Assembly: GCF_013375555.1 (NCBI RefSeq)
Contig: NZ_JABXWB010000001.1
Location: 558,001-622,000, forward strand
From: Sphingobium sp. EM0848
GTDB taxonomy: Bacteria; Pseudomonadota; Alphaproteobacteria; Sphingomonadales; Sphingomonadaceae
Direction: 5' to 3'
Length of the DNA: 64,000 nt
Shown here: positions 43,885 to 53,887 of the stretch, one piece after another
Position numbering within the stretch: position 1 is the first letter of the stretch
How the letters are laid out: each line of letters opens with the position of its first letter
Notes under the pieces: model-generated
What the model was told of the DNA's origin: nothing
Seen by the model: the letters and a program-made list of their open reading frames with translations, nothing else
Databases searched by the model: none
Position numbers and translations under genes: made by a program

Positions 43885-44652
43885 TCACGCCCCCATGATC
43901 GTCGCGCCGCCATCGACGACGATCGTCTGCCCGGTCACGAAGCTGGACGCGTCGGACGCAAGGAAAAGGGCTGCGCCCGCGATTTCGCGGGGTTGCCCCA
44001 CGCGGCGCAGGGGCACCGGATCGACGAAGCGGGCCAGCGCCTTTTCATTGTTCATGATCGCGGAGGCGAAGTCCGTCTCGATTAGGCCCGGCGCGATGGC
44101 GTTCACCCGCACGCCGGAGGGGCCATATTCCGCCGCCAGATTGCGCGCCATCTGAAGGTCGGCGGCCTTGGACATGTTGTAGGCGCCGATCGACGTCGAG
44201 GAAAGCAGTCCACCGATGGAGGAGATCAAGATGATGGACCCGGCCTTGCGCTCGATCATCTCCGGTGCGACCATGCCGATCAGGGTCAGCGGCGAAAGGA
44301 CGTTGTTGTCGAATATCTTTCGGAACATCTCCTCCGAAATCGACGTGAGTGGGCCGTAATGCGGATTGCTGGCCGCGTTGCAGACCAGGATGTCGATCCG
44401 GCCGAAGGCTTCGCGCGTGCGCTGGACCAGACGAGTCAGATCGTCCCTGGAACTCACATTGGCGGGAACGGAGACCGCCCGCCCGGGACCATGGCGCGCT
44501 TCGATTTCCGCCGTCGCCGCCTGACAGGCGTCCTCTTTCCGGCTGGAAATGACGACGCGCCCGCCATGTTCCACAATGGCCTCTGCGATCGCGCGCCCGA
44601 TGCCGCGCGACGAACCCGTGACAATGGCGGTTTTCCCTGCCAGATCGAACAT
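43885..44652 (-). CDS. Short-chain dehydrogenase/reductase
   Basis: 255 residues. [14 protein letters not shown] at the N-terminus, CNAASNP (an N-A-A variant of NNAG), a serine in ISSIGG, YNMSK with Tyr/Lys, and the usual [13 protein letters not shown] end. The ATG at 44652 follows GGAGAGGAGAAGG; an in-frame extension to 44763 runs into the ALDH end. It resembles 3-oxoacyl-ACP reductase or gluconate dehydrogenase-type SDRs and could oxidise a hydroxyl on a side chain or ring. It is in the same operon as the ALDH before and the molybdopterin enzyme after. Confidence 0.9.
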   Translation of the reverse strand: MFDLAGKTAIVTGSSRGIGRAIAEAIVEHGGRVVISSRKEDACQAATAEIEARHGPGRAVSVPANVSSRDDLTRLVQRTREAFGRIDILVCNAASNPHYGPLTSISEEMFRKIFDNNVLSPLTLIGMVAPEMIERKAGSIILISSIGGLLSSTSIGAYNMSKAADLQMARNLAAEYGPSGVRVNAIAPGLIETDFASAIMNNEKALARFVDPVPLRRVGQPREIAGAALFLASDASSFVTGQTIVVDGGATIMGA

Positions 44653-44710
44653 GCCTTCTCCTCTCCTCTCCTGTTTCTCCGTCAGTTGTCCGGCGACGAT
44701 CCGCCGGCTG

Positions 44711-46144
44711 TCATAATTTGATCGTGACGCATTTGAGCTGCGTATAATGATGCAGCGCCTCAATCCCTTTTTCCCGGCCGTAGCCGCTGTTCTTGTAGCC
44801 CCCCAGCGGCGTTTCGACGCCGCCCGCCATATATTCGTTCACATAGATCTGACCTGCCTGGATGGCCGCCGAAACCCTGTGGGCGCGGGACAGAGACTGG
44901 GTCCAGATACCGGCGGCCAGGCCATATTCGGTATCGTTGGCGATGGCGATGGCCTCATCCTCGTCCTCGAACGGGATCACGACGAGCACGGGGCCGAAAA
45001 TCTCCTCCCGCGCCAGTCGGCTGTTATTGCTGACATCGCCATAGACGGTCGGCGGCAGGAACCAGCCGCCGCCCCATCCTTCGCGGGTGACGGCGCTGCC
45101 GCCTGTCGCGGGTTCCAGCCCTTCGCTCCGGGCGATGTCGAAGAAGGATGCGACGCGGTCATATTGCGCCTTCGTCGTCAACGGACCCATCAGCGCGTCG
45201 ACGTCCGGCCCGACCTTGAGTTGACCCACTGCCGCCGCCAGCTTTTCGACGAAGGCGGCATGGATGGACCGCTGTACGAGCAGGCGGCTGCCGGCCAGGC
45301 AGACTTGCCCGGCATTGCCGGCAAAGGCGCGGATCGCGCCCGGAATGGCGGCGGAGAGATCGGCGTCCTCAAAGACGATGTTGGGGGATTTGCCGCCCAG
45401 TTCCAGGGTCAGCGGGATGATGCGATCCGCCGCGATATGGGCGATGGCGCGGCCCGCGCGCACGCTGCCGGTAAAGGCGATTTTGCGGATGTCGGGATGC
45501 GAGACCAGCGCGCTGCCCGCTTCGGTCCCTGACCCCAGCACTACGTTGAAGACCCCGGCGGGCATGCCGCATTCGACGGCGATCCGCGCCAGCAGCACTG
45601 TTGAACCGGACGTGAATTCGCTCGGCTTCGAAACGACGCAGTTGCCCGCTGCAAGGGCAGGGGCAATGCCGCGGGCGGCCTGGTTCAGCGGCGCGTTCCA
45701 AGGCGTGATGACCCCGACCACGCCAAAGGGTTCGCGCAGTGTGTAGCTGTGATATCCCTCGCCCAACCCGATGACCTCGCCATGGAACAGGTTGGTGAGG
45801 CCGCCGTAAAATTCGAAATATTGCGCCGCGACCTCGGTTTCAAAAGGCAGCTGCCATCCCGGCTTGCCGGTTTCGGCGCGTTCGATCGCGCCGAATTCAT
45901 CCCGGCGGTCGCGGATGGCGCGGCCGATGTCGGTCAATATCCGGCCTCGGTCGAGCGGCCGCATCGCCTTCCATTGCGCGAATGCGGACGAACATGAGCG
46001 AACGGCCCGGTCCACATCCTCGCCTGTGCTGTCGGCCACCTTGGCGAAGGGCGCGCCGATGGTCGGATCGAAGGAGTCCGTATAGGTGCCCGAGGCCGGC
46101 TCGGCATCGGCGCCAGCGATGAAATTGTTCCAGACGCGATCCAT
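44711..46144 (-). CDS. Aldehyde dehydrogenase
   Basis: 477 residues. [16 protein letters not shown], the catalytic cysteine in [15 protein letters not shown] and [12 protein letters not shown] are visible, with AGGAAA before the ATG at 46144. It lies 58 nt before the SDR and 16 nt after the FAD oxidoreductase, inside the long operon. The branch differs from the 6625/18547 pair, so it probably acts on another aldehyde, for example one made from a hydroxyl by the SDR or the flavoprotein (inference). Confidence 0.93.
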   Translation of the reverse strand: MDRVWNNFIAGADAEPASGTYTDSFDPTIGAPFAKVADSTGEDVDRAVRSCSSAFAQWKAMRPLDRGRILTDIGRAIRDRRDEFGAIERAETGKPGWQLPFETEVAAQYFEFYGGLTNLFHGEVIGLGEGYHSYTLREPFGVVGVITPWNAPLNQAARGIAPALAAGNCVVSKPSEFTSGSTVLLARIAVECGMPAGVFNVVLGSGTEAGSALVSHPDIRKIAFTGSVRAGRAIAHIAADRIIPLTLELGGKSPNIVFEDADLSAAIPGAIRAFAGNAGQVCLAGSRLLVQRSIHAAFVEKLAAAVGQLKVGPDVDALMGPLTTKAQYDRVASFFDIARSEGLEPATGGSAVTREGWGGGWFLPPTVYGDVSNNSRLAREEIFGPVLVVIPFEDEDEAIAIANDTEYGLAAGIWTQSLSRAHRVSAAIQAGQIYVNEYMAGGVETPLGGYKNSGYGREKGIEALHHYTQLKCVTIKL

Positions 46145-46160
46145 CGTTCTTTTCCTGTGA

Positions 46161-47609
46161 TCAGTGGGGGAGGTCGAGCATCGCGTGAATGTCGGCGCGC
46201 GATGGGTTGGTTGATCCGGCCATGATATCGCCATGCCGTTTTGGGACAAGCGCGCAGAGCGCGGCAAGCAGGGCCATCGGACCTGACCGCCAGCGATCCG
46301 GGCCGTCCAGCATGTGGACATTGCGCAGGAATCCGCGCATCAGCCGGGGGGAATGAGGCAACGCGCGCTGTATCAGTGACAGCCGCCAATGTGCGGGCGA
46401 GGGGCCAGGGTCGGCCAATTCCGTGCCCGCCAGTGCCGCCGCCCGACGGGTCGCGGCGTCGTCCATGCGGCGCATGTCGTCGAAATAGGCTCTCAATTCC
46501 CGCTCGATGCCGCGTTCATAGGCATGGGCCGCCGCGCCGAAGCTGTCATACGCGCCGATGGCGTCCGCAAGGCGGCAGGCGGCGATGAGTGCGAATGTCA
46601 GGCCACGGCCATAAAGAGGGTTGGACGTCACCAGCGCATCGCCCACTGGCAGGAGATTGTCCACGACCGGCCGCCCATCCGCCATGTAGCTGCGCCATCG
46701 GCTCTTGAGATCAGCCATGCCAGCGACGCGCCCCAGCGGCCGGGAGATGGCTGGATCGACGAACGGCGCCAGCCCGGGCAAGCGCCGGCAGATGTCGGTA
46801 AAGCCCACATCGGTCGATGCCAGCCCACGCAGCGCCTTTTCCCGTTCAGGCAGGGCGAGCGTGATCGAAAAGCAGCGATTGTCCGCCGGGATCACGCCGA
46901 ATTTGAGATAGCCAAGATCGCCGGTGCGTCCCTGCGGTGGTTCAGGTTCGGTCACGTCTTCCGCAAGGTTGTAGAAGCGGCTGTGATAGGTCAGGTCGCA
47001 CGGCGCAATATCTTCGTGGGCCCCGACGCCCGCTTGCGCCAGCCAGCCGGGAATGGGTGAACGTCTGCCGCCGGCATCGATGATGAGGTCGGCATGGATC
47101 GCTTGCCCATCGACCGTCAGCCCCGTGGCGCGGGGCGGCTGTCCGGGCCGCTGGTCCAGCAGCAGGGCGCTGGCCTTCGATCCGTAGGCGACGGTCACGC
47201 CCGGCAATGTCGCGACATGATCGCGCAGCACCGCCTCGAACGTCGTGCGGCGCATGGCGATGGTGCGGAGCGCATCCTCACCGCTTCTCTCGCGCACCCT
47301 GGCGCGCAGGGTAGGGGAGAGGTTGTCGGCAAAGGACAGCTCGCGCGCACCGGCGGCCATCATGCGATCCAGCAAGGCGGGGTGACGCTGTTCGACGATC
47401 TGCTTGAAGCGCGCCCGAAAGGCGTGGGTATGGCGGATCTGGGCGACGCCCAGGCGCCGCCAGTCGTTGAACAGACGATCGGGATGGCCGGGCTCAGGCG
47501 AACGGTCGCGTTCGATCACGGTGACGCGATGCCCCGCATCCGCCAGCGCCAGCGCGCTGAGCAGGCCCGACACGCCCCCTCCCATGATCAATATGGTCAA
47601 CTGTTCCAA
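46161..47609 (-). CDS. FAD-dependent oxidoreductase/monooxygenase of unknown substrate
   Basis: 482 residues. The FAD-binding GGGVSG motif is at residues 10-15, followed by ALALADAGHRVTVIERD; a DAGG segment (LIIDAGGRRSPIPGWL near 180) and GDALVTSNPLYGRGLTFALIAA close the FAD domain in the manner of PHBH-type and halogenase/geranylgeranyl-reductase-like flavoproteins. The start is TTG with GAAGG upstream. No NAD(P)H-specific signature is clear. Placement between acyl-CoA dehydrogenase and ALDH in a beta-oxidation operon is unusual; a hydroxylase, epoxidase or reductase of a CoA-bound or free terpenoid-like substrate would be plausible, but there is no direct support. Confidence 0.78.
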   Translation of the reverse strand: MEQLTILIMGGGVSGLLSALALADAGHRVTVIERDRSPEPGHPDRLFNDWRRLGVAQIRHTHAFRARFKQIVEQRHPALLDRMMAAGARELSFADNLSPTLRARVRERSGEDALRTIAMRRTTFEAVLRDHVATLPGVTVAYGSKASALLLDQRPGQPPRATGLTVDGQAIHADLIIDAGGRRSPIPGWLAQAGVGAHEDIAPCDLTYHSRFYNLAEDVTEPEPPQGRTGDLGYLKFGVIPADNRCFSITLALPEREKALRGLASTDVGFTDICRRLPGLAPFVDPAISRPLGRVAGMADLKSRWRSYMADGRPVVDNLLPVGDALVTSNPLYGRGLTFALIAACRLADAIGAYDSFGAAAHAYERGIERELRAYFDDMRRMDDAATRRAAALAGTELADPGPSPAHWRLSLIQRALPHSPRLMRGFLRNVHMLDGPDRWRSGPMALLAALCALVPKRHGDIMAGSTNPSRADIHAMLDLPH

Positions 47610-47638
47610 ACGCCTTCGCCCAACTCATCCTCGTTCTG

Positions 47639-49423
47639 CTAAAATGCCGCCTCCGCCAGCGTCATGAGCGGTGCGGGGCCGCTCTCTATCTGAGCAAGAA
47701 GCCCGCTGGCGCGGGGCAGCAGACGACGCATGTAAAAGTCCGCCGTTGTCAGTTTCGCCTGGCCGAAGGCTTCGCCATGCGCGCCCTTTTCCACCTGGCC
47801 GGGCACGGCCTTCGCCATTTTGAGCCAGAGCCAGCCGAGCATGGCGTAGCCCGTAAGCTCCAGGAAGGGATAGGCCGCCGCGCCGATCGCGTCGGGATCC
47901 TTCCTGGCATTCTTCATCATCCAGGCGATGGCGGCCTCCAGATCGTCCAGAACCGGACCAATCGGCCGGGCGAGGTGGGACAGGGCCTCGGGCGTTTCAG
48001 CGATCTCACGGCGCATCTGCGCCATCAGCGTGGCGAAGCCGCGCCCATCGTCCTGCCACAATTTCCGGCCGACCAGATCCATGGCCTGAACGCCATTAGC
48101 GCCTTCGTAGATCATGGTGATGCGCGCATCGCGGACAAGCTGCTCCACGCCGGTTTCGCGGATATAACCATGGCCGCCGAACACTTGCTGCGCCGTGACC
48201 GCGCATTCATGGCCGCGGTCGGTGACAAAGGCCTTCACGACCGGCGTGGCGATGCTTAGCAGGTCGGTTGCCTGCTGCCGCGCGTCGGCGTCGGGCGCAT
48301 GGCGTGCCAGATCGGACTGGGCGGTGGCCCACAGGCACAGCGCCCGGCATCCTTGCACGAGCGAGCGGCATTCCATCAGCATGCGGCGCACGTCGGGATG
48401 GACGGTCAGGGGGTCAGCCGCCTGCTCGGGATCGGCGGCGCCAGTAAGCGCGCGGCCCTGCCGCCGTTCGCGCGCATAGGCGACAGCGGCCTGATAGGCG
48501 GCTTCCGCAACCGCCACGCCCTGAATGCCGACATGCAGCCTGGCGTCGTTCATCATCACGAACATGGCGTTGAGACCCTTGGTCTCCTCGCCGATCAGCC
48601 AGCCGGTGGCGCCATCATAATTCATCACGCAGGTCGCATTGCCGTGCAGACCCATCTTTTCCTCGATCGCGCCGCATGACAGGGCGTTGCGCTGGCCGGG
48701 GGTGCTTGGGCCGTCAGGCAGGAATTTGGGCACGATGAAGAGGGACAGTCCCTTCACATTGTCGGGCGCGCCCTCGGTCTTCGCCAGCACGAGATGGACG
48801 ATGTTGTCGGACAGGTCATGTTCGCCGGCCGAGATGAAGATCTTGGTGCCGGTGATGGAGTAGGTTCCATCGCCCACCGGCCTTGCCCGCGTGCGGATGA
48901 GGTTGAGGTCGGTGCCGCATTGCGGTTCCGTCAGGTTCATCGTGCCCGTCCATGTGCCGGACACCATGGGCGGCAGATAAAGCGCCTTCTGCGCTTCATT
49001 GCCATGCGCCAGGATCGCGCTGACCGCGCCGGAGGTCAGTCCGGTATAGGCGCCAAAGCTCAGATTGGCCGAAAGCACGAATTCTTCCGTCGCCAGCCAG
49101 GCAAGATGGGGCAAGGCCTGCCCGCCATAGGCTTCCGGCGGGAACAGCGCCGTCCATCCCGCCTCCCGATATCGGGCATAGGCTTCACGGAAGCCATCGG
49201 GGGCGCGGACATTACCGTCCGCGTCCCTTCGGCAACCTTGCTTGTCGCCATTGGCGTTGAGCGGCGCGATCACCTCTGCCGCGAAGCGGCCGCTTTCCGA
49301 CAGGATCGCGGAAAGCGTTTCGGTCTCCATATGGGAAAAGGCGGGCAGCGCAGCGATTGCGGGCAGCGCCGCCACCGTGTCGAGAACGAACAGGCTGTCT
49401 TCTACTGGAGCGGTATAGTTCAT
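47639..49423 (-). CDS. Acyl-CoA dehydrogenase, long form (FadE5/AidB-like length)
   Basis: 594 residues, with a longer N-terminal helical part and a C-terminal extension compared with the 405-residue ACAD at 15559. TGTMNLTEPQCGTDLNLIRT marks the flavin region, ITGTKIFISAGEHDL the beta domain, and MIYEGANGVQAMDLVGRKL carries the catalytic glutamate. This class handles long or bulky acyl-CoA substrates. It lies 10 nt from the upstream hydratase/dehydrogenase gene, so the classical beta-oxidation set (ACAD, hydratase/3-hydroxyacyl-CoA dehydrogenase, thiolase) is contiguous here. Confidence 0.94.
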   Translation of the reverse strand: MNYTAPVEDSLFVLDTVAALPAIAALPAFSHMETETLSAILSESGRFAAEVIAPLNANGDKQGCRRDADGNVRAPDGFREAYARYREAGWTALFPPEAYGGQALPHLAWLATEEFVLSANLSFGAYTGLTSGAVSAILAHGNEAQKALYLPPMVSGTWTGTMNLTEPQCGTDLNLIRTRARPVGDGTYSITGTKIFISAGEHDLSDNIVHLVLAKTEGAPDNVKGLSLFIVPKFLPDGPSTPGQRNALSCGAIEEKMGLHGNATCVMNYDGATGWLIGEETKGLNAMFVMMNDARLHVGIQGVAVAEAAYQAAVAYARERRQGRALTGAADPEQAADPLTVHPDVRRMLMECRSLVQGCRALCLWATAQSDLARHAPDADARQQATDLLSIATPVVKAFVTDRGHECAVTAQQVFGGHGYIRETGVEQLVRDARITMIYEGANGVQAMDLVGRKLWQDDGRGFATLMAQMRREIAETPEALSHLARPIGPVLDDLEAAIAWMMKNARKDPDAIGAAAYPFLELTGYAMLGWLWLKMAKAVPGQVEKGAHGEAFGQAKLTTADFYMRRLLPRASGLLAQIESGPAPLMTLAEAAF

Positions 49424-49433
49424 GGCCGTTGCT

Positions 49434-51581
49434 TCACGCTGCCCTGGTCATTTCGCTGGCGACCATCGCCGCCATGGCGTCGGTCACGCGGAAGCGTTCG
49501 CCATAGCGGTCGGCCAATGCGGCCGCCCGATTCAGGAACGCGGCGCGGCCGTACCAGTCGATGAACTGAAGCGCCCCGCCGGTGTGTGCGGGAAAGCCGA
49601 AAGCGAAGATGGAGCCGATATTGGCTTCGGCCTCGCTGCGCAGGACGCCTTCCTGGTAGCAGCGCAGCGTTTCGATGGACTGCCTGAAGAGCAGCCGGTC
49701 CCGAATATCCTGGCCCGGCACCGATCCGTCGCCCGATGCATAGGCGGACAGGCCTTCCCACAGCGATTTCGAGCCATCGTCATGATAGGTGTAGAAACCG
49801 CCGCCATATTGGCGCCCGCCACGGCCTTGCGCCAGAATGTCGAATGACACGGCGCGGGTCGCGTCCATGTCCGCCGGATAGCCGTTGGCGACGCCCAGCA
49901 TCTCGTCGATACGGCCGTGGGTGCTCAACACCTTGCTCATCAGCAGGATGCTCGTTTCGTCGGCTACCGCGAGCGGGCCGACGGGCATGCCGGCTTTCCA
50001 GGCTTCACGCTCGATCTGAACAGGGGCAACGCCGTCGCGGATCAGCGCCGCGCCCTCGTCCGTGAAGGTGCCGAAGACGCGTGAGGTGAAGAAGCCGCGG
50101 CTGTCGTTGACGACGATCGGGATCTTGCCGATCTGCTTGACATAGTCATAGGCTGCGGCGGCGGTTGCGTCCGATGTCTGTTCGCCCCGGATGATCTCCA
50201 CCAGCTGCATCTTGTCGACGGGCGAGAAGAAATGGATGCCGATGAAACGGCTGGGGTCCGGCACCGCCTTCGCCAGCAGTCCGACGGGGATGGTCGAAGT
50301 GTTCGTGCCGTAGATGCCGCGATCCGACAGGCTGCCGGAGGTTTCGGCGATGATCTTTTCCTTGAGCGCGATGTCCTCGAACACGGCCTCGATCACGATG
50401 TCGACACCCTGCATGTCGGCATAGTCGCCCGTGGGCGTGATCCGGCCGAGCAGGGCGCCCTTGTCGGCCTCGCTCATGCGTCCCTTGCGGATGCGGCCAT
50501 CCGCGATCTTCGCCGAATAAGCCTTGCCCTTTTCAGCGGCCTCGACCGACAGGTCCTTGAGCGCCACGGGCAGATTGCGCGAAGCGTGCGCCCAGGCGAT
50601 GCCCTGGCCCATCATGCCGGCGCCCAGAACGGCGGAGCTGGCGAATGTCGCCTGTTCGCCCTGCGGCCGGTTCGCGCCGTTCTTGATGCCGTTCATGTTC
50701 AGGAAGAAGGCGGTGATCTGCGCGCGCGCCTCCGGGCTGCGCACCAGCTTAACAAAGGCGCGGCTCTCCGTCTTGAGCGCGCTGTCGAAACCCATGCGCA
50801 TCGAATTCACGGCGACGTCCAGGATGGCGGCAGGCGCGGGCATCAGCCCCCGCGTCTTCGCGATCAGCATCGTCGGCGCGATTGCGGCGATCTGGCGCAC
50901 GGCATTGCTGTCGGCATTGCCGCCGGGATAGGCAAAACCCCTCCGGTCCCAGGGCTGGGTCGCGGCTTCGGGATTGGCCTTGATCCACTGCTTCGCGGCA
51001 GGGATCAATTCTTCGGCCGTGTCGACCAGCGCATCGACGATGCCGATCTTGTAAGCCTTGGCCGCCGGCATGGTGGTACCTTCGAGAAGCAGCGGCAGCG
51101 CCTTTTCAAGGCCCAGCAACGCCACCATGCGCACAACGCCGCCCGCGCCGGGAATAAGGCCGAGCGTGACTTCGGGCAGACCGACAAGCGTTTTGGGGCT
51201 GTTCAGCGCCACCCGATAATTGCAGGCGAGCGCGATTTCGAAGCCGCCGCCCAGCGCTGCGCCGTTGATCGCGGCGGCGACCGGCACGGGGAGCCGTTCC
51301 AGCCTGCGCAGGAAGGACTTTGCGGTCTGGACCTTTTCGAATTCCTGTTCCGGCGTCTTGCCGCCTTTCAGCATTTCCTTGAGGTCGCCGCCGGCGAAAA
51401 AGGTCTTCTTTGCGGACGCGAAAATGACGCCGGACAGTCCTGCCTCGCGCTCCAGCCGGTCGAGCGTCTCGGTCATGCCGACATTATAGGCCGCGCCCAT
51501 CGTGTTGGCCGACTGGTCGAACATATCCATGGTGACGGTCACGATGCCGTCGGCGTCCTTTTCGTAGATAAAACCGTTCAT
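49434..51581 (-). CDS. Bifunctional enoyl-CoA hydratase/3-hydroxyacyl-CoA dehydrogenase (FadB/FadJ-like)
   Basis: 715 residues. The N-terminal crotonase domain has both catalytic glutamates (GGGFEIAL and GLPEVTLG); the NAD domain begins AVLGAGMMGQGIAWA near residue 318 and contains HFFSPVDKMQLVEII. The ATG at 51581 is preferred over one at 51590 because GAAGGA is then 9 nt away rather than adjacent. It hydrates trans-2-enoyl-CoA and oxidises the 3-hydroxyacyl-CoA with NAD. The thiolase ends 17 nt upstream. The second fusion at 53888 is only distantly similar. Confidence 0.94.
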   Translation of the reverse strand: MNGFIYEKDADGIVTVTMDMFDQSANTMGAAYNVGMTETLDRLEREAGLSGVIFASAKKTFFAGGDLKEMLKGGKTPEQEFEKVQTAKSFLRRLERLPVPVAAAINGAALGGGFEIALACNYRVALNSPKTLVGLPEVTLGLIPGAGGVVRMVALLGLEKALPLLLEGTTMPAAKAYKIGIVDALVDTAEELIPAAKQWIKANPEAATQPWDRRGFAYPGGNADSNAVRQIAAIAPTMLIAKTRGLMPAPAAILDVAVNSMRMGFDSALKTESRAFVKLVRSPEARAQITAFFLNMNGIKNGANRPQGEQATFASSAVLGAGMMGQGIAWAHASRNLPVALKDLSVEAAEKGKAYSAKIADGRIRKGRMSEADKGALLGRITPTGDYADMQGVDIVIEAVFEDIALKEKIIAETSGSLSDRGIYGTNTSTIPVGLLAKAVPDPSRFIGIHFFSPVDKMQLVEIIRGEQTSDATAAAAYDYVKQIGKIPIVVNDSRGFFTSRVFGTFTDEGAALIRDGVAPVQIEREAWKAGMPVGPLAVADETSILLMSKVLSTHGRIDEMLGVANGYPADMDATRAVSFDILAQGRGGRQYGGGFYTYHDDGSKSLWEGLSAYASGDGSVPGQDIRDRLLFRQSIETLRCYQEGVLRSEAEANIGSIFAFGFPAHTGGALQFIDWYGRAAFLNRAAALADRYGERFRVTDAMAAMVASEMTRAA

Positions 51582-51598
51582 TGTCGTCATTCCTTCGA

Positions 51599-52804
51599 TC
51601 AGACGCGCTCGATGATGGAGGCGATGCCCATGCCGCCGCCCACGCACATGCACAGCAGGCCGCGCTTCAGCGAGCGCCGCTCAAGTTCGTCGAGAACGGT
51701 CGAGACCAGGCAGCCCCCCGTCGCGCCGAGCGGGTGACCCAATGCGATGGCGCCGCCGACGACGTTCAGCTTTTCGTCGGGAACATCCAGATCCTTCTGA
51801 AGCAGCAGCGCGACCGAGGCGAAGGCTTCGTTGATCTCGACCAGATCGATGTCGTTCATGGTGAGCCCGGCCTTTTCCAGCGCCTTTTTGGAAGCCGGAC
51901 CCGGTCCGGTCAGCATGATGACGGGATCGGTCGCCAGCACGGCGGTCGAAACAACGCGACCGCGCGGGGTCAGGCCGATGTCCCTGCCGGCCTTCTCGCT
52001 GCCGAGCAGGACGAGGGAGGCGCCATCGACGATGCCCGAACTATTGCCGGGCGTATGCACATGGTTGACGCGTTCCAGCCCGACATATTTGGACAGGGCG
52101 ATATCGTCATAGCCCATCTTGCCCATGCCGGCGAAGCTGGCCTTGAGTGCGCCCAGCGTCTGCATGTCCGTATGGGGCTTGATGAAATCGTCGCGTTCCA
52201 AAATGGTCAGGCCGCTTTCGTCGCGCACGGGCACCACCGAACGGTCGAACCAGCCATTGTCGCGGGCATAGGCGGCCTTGCGCTGGGAACCCACCGCGAA
52301 CGCGTCGCAATCGTCGCGGGAAAAGCCGTTCATCGTGGCGATCAGATCGGCGCCTATGCCCTGCGGCACGAATCCGGTGGCGATGTTGGTGGCAGGGTCC
52401 TCGAACGCGCCGCCGTCGGCGCCCATAGGCGCCCGGCTCATGCTTTCAAAGCCGCCCGCGCAGACAAGATCTTCCCAGCCCGACGCGATCTTGGCCGCCG
52501 CCGTGTTGAAAGTGTCGAGACCCGATGCGCAAAATCTGTTGACCTGCGCGCCCGGCACGCTTTCGTCCCAGCCCGCCTTCATCAGCGCCAGCTTGGGTAG
52601 CACGGCACCCTGCTCCAGCGTGGGGGTGACGCATCCCAGAATAACGTCGTCGACCCGGGCGGTGTCCAGGTCGTGGCGTTGCTGCATTTCGTTCAACAGC
52701 GTCGTTACCAGGTCGATCGGCTTGCACTCGTTGAGCGAACCATCGCTCTTGCCCTTTGACCGGGGCGTGCGGATCGCGTCGTAGATGTAGGCGGTGTTGG
52801 CCAT
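51599..52804 (-). CDS. Thiolase (acetyl-CoA acyltransferase)
   Basis: 401 residues. The three thiolase sites are complete: Cys92 in [10 protein letters not shown], the histidine of [10 protein letters not shown], and Cys387 in CVGGGMGIA; the NEAFA segment is also present. The ATG at 52804 has GGAGA upstream, and an N-terminal extension to 52876 has none. It performs thiolytic cleavage of 3-ketoacyl-CoA (degradative FadA type, given the neighbours). It is the first gene of the eight-gene minus-strand operon. An operator-like palindrome lies 78 nt upstream. Confidence 0.94.
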   Translation of the reverse strand: MANTAYIYDAIRTPRSKGKSDGSLNECKPIDLVTTLLNEMQQRHDLDTARVDDVILGCVTPTLEQGAVLPKLALMKAGWDESVPGAQVNRFCASGLDTFNTAAAKIASGWEDLVCAGGFESMSRAPMGADGGAFEDPATNIATGFVPQGIGADLIATMNGFSRDDCDAFAVGSQRKAAYARDNGWFDRSVVPVRDESGLTILERDDFIKPHTDMQTLGALKASFAGMGKMGYDDIALSKYVGLERVNHVHTPGNSSGIVDGASLVLLGSEKAGRDIGLTPRGRVVSTAVLATDPVIMLTGPGPASKKALEKAGLTMNDIDLVEINEAFASVALLLQKDLDVPDEKLNVVGGAIALGHPLGATGGCLVSTVLDELERRSLKRGLLCMCVGGGMGIASIIERV

Positions 52805-52882
52805 TTTCTCTCCGAGTGTAAGATAGTCTCTACGCGTCTTCTTCCGTTGGCAGGCAGTGTCATGCAAGACAGGCAAGGCGAC

Positions 52883-52896
52883 ATTACATACGCAAT
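52883..52896. promoter_or_regulatory. Palindromic operator candidate (site 5)
   Basis: The bases read ATTAC-ATAC-GCAAT; both arms fit ATTRC-N4-GYAAT. It lies 78 nt upstream of the thiolase start, the head of the beta-oxidation operon, and 164 nt upstream of the divergent SDR at 53061. Confidence 0.6.
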
Positions 52897-53060
52897 GGCT
52901 TTTCAGCCTCGCCGATGCGGATCAGGGTCGTGATGGATGATGGCAAGGTCATGATTTCGATTTTCGCTGGCATGGATCGAGGCCAGACTGAACTGGTTTC
53001 CGATCCTACGGAATCGGTAAACATCAGAGCCATAGAGCCGGCAAGCGAGAGGAAAAACCG

Positions 53061-53825
53061 ATGGGACGTGTTCAGGACAAGGTCGTCATCGTCACTGGCG
53101 CAGGCGGCGGATTGGGCGAAGCAAGCGCGCGTCTGCTCGCCCGGGAGGGGGGCAAAGTCATCCTCACGGATATCGATGAGGGCAGGGGAGCGCAGGTCGC
53201 CCGCGACATCGGCGAGCCGGCGCTGTTCCTGAAGCGCGACGTGCGCGATGAGGCCGGCTGGGAATCGTTGGTCGACGAAGTATGTGGTCGTTTCGGAAAA
53301 CTGGACGTGCTGGTCAACAATGCCGGCGTCACGCGAATGGGCTTTCCCGACGACACAAGTTTGGAGGATTTTCGCTTCATCTACGCGGTCAATGTCGAGG
53401 GAACATTCCTCGGTTGCAAGCATGCGATCAGGGCGATGGCGCGATCTGAAGGAGGATCGATCATTAACATATCGTCCATCGGCGGATTGACCGGGACGTT
53501 CGGCACCACCGCCTACAGCGCCGCGAAAGGGGCCGTGCGCGCCCTTTCCAGATCTGTAGCCGCCCATTGCGCGCAGGCGCGGCGCGGTATCCGCTGCAAT
53601 TCCATCTATCCCGCCGCGATGGACACGGACATGGTTCGGCGGGGGGCGCAGGAACTGGAGGAAAGGGGCATCGCCATGCCGCCCACCATCGCCACGACCC
53701 TGGGTACGCCCAACGACATCGGCCATGCCGTCGTCTATCTGGCTTCGGACGAATCCCGTTTCATGAACGGGGCGGAACTGGTCATCGACAATGGCATAAC
53801 CTCGACGCCCGGGCAGGTGCCATAA
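53061..53825 (+). CDS. Short-chain dehydrogenase/reductase
   Basis: 254 residues. TGAGGGLGEASARLL near residues 12-26, NNAG, ISSIGG with the catalytic serine, YSAAKGA with Tyr/Lys, and the end FMNGAELVIDNG. Its sequence pattern, including the IDNG end rather than VDGG, is close to the SDR at 2707, so the two may be paralogues acting on related hydroxyl groups. AGAGGA lies upstream of the ATG. It is a single gene, divergent from the thiolase operon and convergent with the FadB-like gene. Confidence 0.91.
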   Translation: MGRVQDKVVIVTGAGGGLGEASARLLAREGGKVILTDIDEGRGAQVARDIGEPALFLKRDVRDEAGWESLVDEVCGRFGKLDVLVNNAGVTRMGFPDDTSLEDFRFIYAVNVEGTFLGCKHAIRAMARSEGGSIINISSIGGLTGTFGTTAYSAAKGAVRALSRSVAAHCAQARRGIRCNSIYPAAMDTDMVRRGAQELEERGIAMPPTIATTLGTPNDIGHAVVYLASDESRFMNGAELVIDNGITSTPGQVP

Positions 53826-53844
53826 ACAACCAGCGAAGGGCGTC

Positions 53845-53875
53845 GGGATAGGCCGGGCGCTGCCGGGCCTATCCC
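53845..53875. repeat. Inverted repeat between convergent genes
   Basis: Ten-base arms gggataggcc (53845-53854) and ggcctatccc (53866-53875) flank an 11-nt loop between the SDR and the convergent FadB-like gene. It could terminate both transcripts, though there is no T run. Confidence 0.55.
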
Positions 53876-53887
53876 GTGCATAGCCCG

